33,589 nucleotides of DNA, taken from positions 11,626,404 through 11,659,992 of the forward strand of contig NC_049988.1 of the NCBI RefSeq assembly GCF_000003815.2. Reading direction: 5' to 3'. Position numbers and translations under genes: made by a program. The notes beneath the pieces were generated by a model, which had not been told where the DNA came from, made no database searches, and saw nothing but the letters and a program-made list of their open reading frames with translations. The stretch is from Branchiostoma floridae (taxonomy: Eukaryota > Chordata > Leptocardii > Amphioxiformes > Branchiostomatidae). Positions 22,201-31,200 of the stretch are shown piece by piece (positions within the stretch are counted from its first letter, which is position 1; the number at the start of each line of letters is the position of its first letter).

Positions 22201-25200
22201 TCACTCAATCTTCACATTTCCTTAAGTTACAACATCTATATCTCATGTACCATTACATCAAGATCACAGATTCACAAGGTGACAGTTAAAAAAGACAGTC
22301 ATGACGAACTGAAATTTTCCTTTTTACCCATGCATCAAAAACTGTACAGATAATAATGCACATAAATTTTTATATTACAATACACCATCAAGACAGGATA
22401 TATTTTTACACATTGTTTCATACTTACATGGCGAGATGTCTCGATACCTATTTTTACAGATGTTCTCAGGTATTCTGGAGGCGTTACAGGTCATACCAGG
22501 TTTCTTCCTAAACAATTGCTGTAAAAAGACACAAACATACCATGTAATCTCACGCAGTAAAAAAATCATAATTGTGTTTTGAGCAACTTTACAAGAGACT
22601 GGACATGTAAAATATATTTTCATTTTCAGCAAATTTGAATTTTCACACCCTGATATCAGATTATGTCAGATGACTGAACTTCTAGTTTTGCTCAACTTAC
22701 ATTGTACTTCTACAAATCTGTTGCATGATGTTTCTGTATGGTATTTAACAGACAAAGTATAATTGAACCCAGTTTGGATTTTCTTACTGTGACTTAGTTG
22801 GCTGAACTTAAGCATGATTAAATCTTGCTTATACCAGCCCGCCCAACATCTGTTAGCCTCTGCGGGGAGGGGCCAGTTACACCCCCGGACAGCAGAGTTT
22901 GTGTTTAAACAGACAAACTGAACTTGTATTTATCACACCTTACTCCTACAAATGTGTTGGATAGATTCTGCATAACATTATCATATAATATCATATCATA
23001 ATAAGACTTAGTTTCCTCACATCGAACTGTAAGAGCGATGCTCCAGTTTTCAGCCCCTCCTCCACCAGTACCATGGACTCCTTCAGGGCATCATCAGACG
23101 TGATGGGAGGTCGTGGGGGGTTCAGGTTATCTGGGGTGTACATAAAGTCTGGTTCCTCCTCTACACCATCGGGGATGTACACTATAGCAGGGGGAGATAA
23201 TACAACTGTTATGGTGCTCGGGTGCCTACGTCTATACTACATTGTATGGGTTATGAAGACACTAGACACAGTACAGGCCCCTGTGTTGAATAATTTCTGG
23301 ATCAGCCATCCTAGGGAAGACTAAGACATTTGCTTTCAAAATCAAAAGAACAGCATGAAGAGAAGACTGAGTGATTCAGTCGAAAATTCTGTTGAGCCTA
23401 ATTCTGTTTTGTTGTAGGACAGTTTCACCATTCCCATAATGTAGTTTAACAACTCGGCTGAACTTTCATGATAACCAAAAGGTTTCTGACACTGATCCAC
23501 AACTCTATAAGATTTAATAATGTCTTGGTATCACATAGGAACAGTATTTGTGACCAGTAGTTTCAATGACACAGACCCTATTGATTGAATGCATTTTTTT
23601 TCTAAAACTTAAAGCAAGATTTTCATGCTCAGTGAAATCCATGCAATGGTAAGTCATCTCTTGACATAATTCAAACCCTTTGATAAAACGTCATCTGCAC
23701 CAAGTTCAAGAACCTTAGAAAATGACCAGTACTAGTAATGAACATGAATCAGTCTCTTTCTATGAATAAAGGAAGGAGAGTTGAACATCCTGTTGAGACA
23801 CAAAGAAAACCTTAAATTTCCTGGGAGATATCTGATACTTTTGTTGCTAAGGAGATGCAAATGGAAAGGAAAAACAAACAGCTTTCGTCATATTCTGAAG
23901 ACTACCATTGTATTCTTACTAACCAAGGATGTTTTCCAAACAATACAGTCACTGACATTGACAAATAAAGAACATGGAACACAATGCCCTATTATTAAAA
24001 CACACACAGTCCCATTTCAGACATCAGATCCAAAAATGTTTGAACTAAAATACTGCAAAATGAGACAGATTTAGTGATAAAATAGAGATGATGATGCATG
24101 ACAATAAAATAAGGTCATTTGACTGTAAACTAGTAGTGAGCATTATCATCTCAGGTTTGCTTGCAATGTTTTTATATCTAACCATACATAAAGGACTGCT
24201 TTAAGAATATTACCACAAGCCACCAAGAGACCTTTCTATATGTTTCCAGAAAGCAATGGAGTCTAGCAACAAAATAATCTTATAGCTCCCAGTAACGAAT
24301 AATAACTGGTAATAATCAACGAAAGCACACAACAACAGAAACCAACATACAGAGTGCAGCGTTACCCAACATGGCAGCACACATTGTTTCCACACTGTGG
24401 CTGTACCATGGGAACCCAAACCTGGTCCAGACAGGAGCAAACTACTGGAAACAGCTCAAACTAAAGCACCAGCAGCAGCTGGATAGAAGGTGGAGGGTGA
24501 AATGAGGAGAGGGGAGAGGGACGGGAGAGGTTTTTCCTGATCTACTGGTCCCAGCTGTCTGAGAGGAAGGAAGTGAAGAACCACATCACAGAGAGGGGGT
24601 GGGATGGACAGGGCCAGATACGTAGGAAACTAAGGCACACACAGGAAAACTCAACTTTCCCACGTTGTACTGGGATCTGTCACAGAAACACAAAAATCTA
24701 CAGTAGACTACTGAAAATTAGAAACAAGGACTTTAAAGTTTAACATCTTGTGTTTGCATGAAAAACGTAAGGAGATACGTAGGAAACACAATCACACACA
24801 GGAAAACTAAACTTTCCCACGTTGTACTGGGATCTCTCACAGAAACACAAAGATCGACTCTACGGTAGACTGAAAATTAGAGAAAGGACTTTAAAGTTTA
24901 ACACTGGCTGGGACAAGTGTATCTTTTTTGCATGAAAATGATGTACAAAGTCTTATGTAGTTATCTTACTTTCTACTTGATATATTTTGGAGGGACACTG
25001 AAGTATAAAAAAAGTGAGTCAAGGTTACACACATGTATGTCAGTGACATCACAGGGTAAAACGGATGTGAAGTTGAGGTACCAACATCAAATGTTGTGTG
25101 ACATCATAATGAAAGTAGGAGACATAGGACTATGAAGAGAAAGAGTGGGAAAGTGACAATGTCATGATATCATCATTGTTGACATCATACCAAGAGTTGG

Positions 25201-28200
25201 AATGGGGGAAAGTGAAAGTGAATCATGCAGCAGTATAACTGTATCCATGATGAAAAAATTGACTGAGGGCATTTTTGAACATTGCTGATTCAGTGCATTG
25301 AACAGAGATGAAAGAAAAAAGAGCCAAGGCACAAATGCCCAGGACAGTTTGAACAAGTGAACGTAACCAGCAAGTTTTCAAATTATGTTTTTGCCTCAAT
25401 TTTTTAAATATTAGAAGTATATAATCGTGCACTGTGCTGTACATGCAAACTTGGCATTTAAAAATGTGATTGTTTTGGAATGATCCACTTCTGCAAGGGG
25501 GGTCCTTACCATGGTCAAGCCAGTGATTTACAAATTCTTCTTCTTCTGGACACCCCGAGTGACAGTCATCAGCTAGGGTCCACAAAAACAGACAGAAGAA
25601 AAGAAGGGGAGAGGAAGAAATAGAGGGATGGCAACACAATCAGGATTGGTAATAAAAAGAGTAATAAAAGACAGATATTCAGAGACACACAGACAACAGT
25701 CACAGGCACATCACATTAAACATCTTCTAAGGCTGGTCTATTGAATATTCTAAACATGTAATGAGATTGGTCTGTGGAATATTCTTATCTTAGTCATGAC
25801 CTGCCGTCCTTACTTTTATCCAGGGTCATGTATCAAGCTTTGAAAAGCTTGTATTGCCATATTGCTGCATCCAAAAAGCTCATACAAATGTAGTTTCATT
25901 ATAAATATTATGATTATATCAAAAGTGTTTAGCATACATAGCTGTTTTATTTGGTATGGTGGTATGGCAGCCTTTTTCGGTATGGCAGCCTTGAAAAGGC
26001 GTCTTCTAACAAGAAATCCCTGTTCCACCCTACCTTCCACTGTATTTGGAGAATCTTAATAACTGATAAATGAATTTGATCCATCTGTCATGTGAGTTCT
26101 TCAAAGATTACTTGATATCATAATATATACAAGGAAGATAAAACATGCATCGTTTCCACTCAAACCAATTCTGTTTCAAAAGTGCAATGACATGTACAAT
26201 GACCATATTCGTCCCTTCCAAACTGTGTATGTCCCTCACCGTTTGGTCTGACGGTTAACTCCAGTTCGTCCCTGTAGGACTCCTACAATAACCATATTCG
26301 TCCCTCCCAAACTTGGTATATCCTCACCGTTTGGTCTGACGGTTAACTCCAGTTCGTCCCTGTAGGACTCCTACAATAATCATATTCGTCCCTCCCAAAC
26401 TTGGTATATCCTCACCGTTTGGTCTGACGGTTAACTCCAGTTCGTCCCTGTAGGACTCCTACAATAATCATATTCGTCCCTCACAAACTAATGGCATGTC
26501 CCTCACCGTTTGGTCTGACTGTTAACTCCAGTTCTCCCGTGTGGGACTCCCGCGTGGAGCGGATGAACATCACCACCTGCTCGTGCGTGTGCTGCGAAAC
26601 GTCGCGCCCGTTGATCAGGAGAACCTGGTCGCCCTCGTTCAGCCGCGGGACACATTTGTCTGCCTGGAAAAACATGGCAGAAACACTTCTAGATCATGAT
26701 CTGCTGGAATACTGTTGTGGCATGCCAAAATAAAATACATATGTACATGTTGATATGTAGTAAAAAATTATGTACTAGTACATGTTCCTGTAACAGTGTT
26801 TATATTATGTTTGTGTTGTATTTGTGACAGAAATGTGTGTTTGTGTGTACTCTTAGGAGTTGTTGTGAGTACATGTACCTGGAGTATATTCAAACTTAGT
26901 CCTGTACACAATATATCCCATACCTTCATCACCTGAATAATGTATACCAAACTGCTGGAAACACTGAAATATCCTTCAAATGCTTAAGGCATTTAGTGAA
27001 AAATATATAAAAAGTACTACAGACCCTAGATGACTCTTGTTTTAGGGTAAAATGTTGAAGATACACATATTGAAGCAGACATTTTGTATGGCCTGACATA
27101 CACATGTACGTTGTACTTGCTATAACTATAAACTGCAAATGCACTACAATGTCTTCCTGACAACAGTCGTCTCTCTGGTTAGAGTCCGGTATTTGCCCTG
27201 TTGATCTAAACTAGATCGAGGTATAAGACTCACAGCTATCATTAGCAAATCTATTGATGTACGTTTCACCAAAGTGAAACAGAGTCCTTTCCAGCTAAAT
27301 AACTATTCTAGCAGGACAGTTATAAAACAACATGGCTGCCCCCTGACAAGTCAAATCACTGCAGCCGTGGAGTCATACTTACATTCACGCTTTCATCGCT
27401 TGTTTCAGACAGCTCTTCGTACGGGCCTGCAAGTTGCAGACACTGAGAACGCTGTCGCCAGTAATGGTCGCGGGAGAAACTGGACTTCGCGGGTGTTTGT
27501 GGTTTGGAGACGGAAAAGCCCATCGCACAACCGATCATTGCCCCTACCTTCACAATCTCCCTAGCAACACCAGTGACTGTCAAATGATATCAACAGCTGT
27601 ATAATTTCTGCTCTAATCTCACTTATTTTCTGCCGATGTTCGCACTATGGCAACCGCTGCCCACGGTAACCAAAACTGTATCTGGCTCGCTGATACTCGC
27701 TCGATGAGACAGCACCGGCACTTCTTTTACATAAACCTGCCCCCAGTGCTCAGTCTAATCAAGTTCCCCGACGAATCTTTCACCCATGATATGATGACTA
27801 CCAGTATATATGCATCACTGGATGTACCACACAGGACGTCACCAAACAATCTGTTGTATCACAAAAAAGAGCTTTTAATTTCCACACGGCAGCAGACGTC
27901 ATACATGTAAGCATCACAAATTACTACTCCAAATGTTGTAATGTAGACAGTCTATATCTCCTCTTGTTGCCATGGACAATAACTTCCAAATCTACATACC
28001 ATATTGTCACTCGAAGACGTCAAACAGACCTGCATTTACGTATCTATGTATGCATATATATTATTTATTGACGCACAGGGAGGCTGTAACGGATACGACT
28101 GCAATACATCCTGCATATTCATACAGCACATGCGAACACGCAACGTTTGAACTATATCTGGAGACATATTACAAGAAAGCATGGTACGTGTGGTACGTGT

Positions 28201-31200
28201 ACGCCACAATCTAAATTGGTCTACTCTCAACTAACATCAAAACTACACCCTGATCAATGGCAACATAGCAAGGAGAACAAAATGTTATCTTGCATTTACA
28301 CATAACTTTGACATCAAATCACCATCACCAACTTTTACCCCTCCAAACATCATGTTGTACTTTACATCCTTCACATAGTTGTCCCTGCTGCGAGGGTATG
28401 GGCTCGGGTGGATTTGAAATATGCCCAGTACACCATCAACGACGTTATGAACGCCACGTCAAAGAAATACACGGCGAGCAGCAGCTTTTCGTGCAACACG
28501 CCGAGAGCCGCCATGGCGAAGACCGCAGCGTAGTGCGCGAAACACATGAACAGGAGTATGATCAGGAAGTATTTGTCGACTAGAACGTCTAGATAGTAGT
28601 ACAGACTCGGTTTGGAGGATGTCAACAATTGGTATTTTGTCATGGTGAAGTGACTTGACCGGTGTCAGTCGAAAACAGAAGAAATTCCTACCTGGCTGAG
28701 TCAGTGAATACTCTTCCCCAAAACTGTGATAGTGAAATACATTCAACCACTGGTACAATATACCTTCTCTCGATGTCACGACACGAAAAATATTACAGAA
28801 AAGCCAACAAGACAGTCTGACTGGGCACCTAACAGCTTAATACACTGGAGGCTAACAATTAGATAATGGGGACATTTACCACTGTAGAAGACGTATTTAG
28901 TACTAGGTCGTCCTCCTTTTGTTTGGCTAATCCCACTAACCTAGACTCCTTTGTGACAGCGGGTTCCTGTTTCTTCGCAACCCACCCCTCCCTTATGCAG
29001 ATCAAAACACGGACTCTTTTGAATCCTATGGCTTTGATGTTTGGCTCAGAACTATCAACACAGTTTTTTGTACATAAACGATATCTAGCCAACTGTTTAA
29101 TCAGGTGTTAACAGTGTAATTGGCACGTGGTTAGACTGCTGCATCAGCTTTCTATGGTTTCCCTTTTATGCCCTCAGGGATATGATTCTTTCTGAGAAGA
29201 CCTGCAACTTTTCAGTTTCGTGATAAAAATCTATTATGATCAGAAGTCCTGTCAAAACTGATTAGAGAAAATACCCCACCGCTATGGTTTGACCTACATG
29301 TACAATAACGTCCAGAGAAGGGAATAGTGCTAGTAATATGTTATGAGATAAACAGAAAACTAGTCCAAGTGTCTTTCAGAAGGGTTCATATGCAGTCAGT
29401 ACGTTGATTCCAAAGAAATGAGTGTTTTCCAATCCTCCGCCACACTGTTCCTTCTACTGGTTTGTCAGTTTGATTGTTTCTACTCCAATGGACGATGTGT
29501 TCTTCTGTATGGAATCCACCACTTACAGCACCAAACTTCTGTTGGTACGTAGAAAAAACTGGATGCTGTGTAGGATGACTTCAGCTACCTGCAATGCTGT
29601 AGAAACGCTCTGCCCACTTGTGCAGGTCAGGACAGATGATTCAACAGGGCTCAGACTGATGTAAACAGTGGGGAAAGTTTGGTTACTCAGTACGAGTGTT
29701 CAAACAACGACTGTGTACACAGCAGCCTAGTCCGGAAGGATCCGCACTACACAAGCTCAGCGTCTGCCAATGTTCCTTGTTACGTCGGCAGCAGTTAGAA
29801 CAGAAACACATCTGCAAATGTGGTCCACTGGAATCATGAAGGATATCTGTTCTCTAGTTCCTTGAAGTACTTGAGATGAACTGCAGCAAATGTCTAATTC
29901 TTCCCAGGAAAAATCCGATGCAGAAGACCCACAACGTTGGACACCCTGACTTGCCTCCTTTCCGATCTACCTTCTGATGCAGAACTGCCTCAAAACAGTC
30001 CTCTCAAATTTGCACCGTTGATTAGCTTTTCACATATTTGATGGCCACTACCACTGTAACTAAGTGGGATAGTGCTAATGGTATTACCACTTATGGTAGG
30101 CATGCCATTATGTCAAGGGTAATAAGAGTACTCTTCGTATCATTACTGGTAATGTACAAAACACTTAGCATTAATCTGAAGTGCCTTAATAGTTTTTTTC
30201 CCAGAAAGAGTCACCTGCCTGCAAAAAATATTTCAATCACTTCAACACATCAAGGGCGTTATACATCTATATTCAAAACTATATAACGTCTTTTGACACG
30301 TCACTGTGATCTATTTTATATTCAACTTCAAGGCTTCATAGTTACTGTTTGCTGATCTTCATAGTTACATGTACATGTAAATTGGATATAATGCATACTT
30401 AGTTTTCTTTACAATTCCTACTAGAAAGAATGTTTGAAATCTTTTCTCCACTTAAAAGTTGTAATTAAGATGACTCAATTTTGTCGAGAAATTGGAAGCA
30501 CGGAAGCATTAAAAGAAGCGAGGGGGGGGGGGGGAGGTGCCAAGACATGCATTGCATGAGTACTGTACAAACAAAATCATGTTTCATGAATTTCAAAACC
30601 TGAGACCAAAGATAAGATAAAGGGCAGACACTGGCCCACTTATTACCACTCTCTGCTCGAAAGACAAAAGGCAATCTGTGTAGGCCCAACATTTCCCCAG
30701 GTGATTAGGCTAATGTAATTAGGGTTAATGTGGCTCACATGAAACACAAGCCGGGCTGTAATGAGATAAAAGCACATCCTATTTAGAACCTATTCATCAG
30801 GCAATCACTCCCCTTACTAATACATGGATAAAATTGTGTACGATTTTCAGGAATACTATACAATTATTGTTATTGGTTGGTTTGATTGATACTCAAGTCT
30901 AAAGCAACTGTGCTGTAAACAGTAGATACACCTACAATATCAATATTTGTGCACTGTGCATTTAGTAAAGCAACCATAACATAAGGTTTTCCAAGCCTAG
31001 GGGCAAGAACTACAAAAACACACGTGCATATCAGTAATGATCGTTGTTGCACAGTGAGAAGAGAAAGTTTTCCACAAAGCAAGTTGCAAAACCCTAAAAT
31101 CATATCACTGAAAAAAACAACACCTTAGATAACATTTATGTTGAATAAGCCAAAAACCCAACAAGATTTCTAGGACAGACACATGTATCCAGACTAATAA

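Larger units (their letters stand above)
23182..25509 (-). other. PTPN4 intron, 2.3 kb
   Basis: AT-rich intron holding a short plus-strand ORF (24371-24505) and the 157 bp tandem duplication at 24616-24910. Otherwise nothing seen. Confidence 0.75.

Noticed and set aside
27648-27975. RFX X-box-like half sites (ggcaac/ggtaac near 27650, gttgccatggacaat near 27967)
   Set aside because: Neither matches the full palindromic X-box, and half sites are common.
28459-28779. 106-codon minus-strand ORF overlapping the nested membrane-protein ORF
   Set aside because: It overlaps in another frame, is Arg-rich because it reads GC-rich codons out of frame, and lacks hydrophobic segments; judged a shadow.
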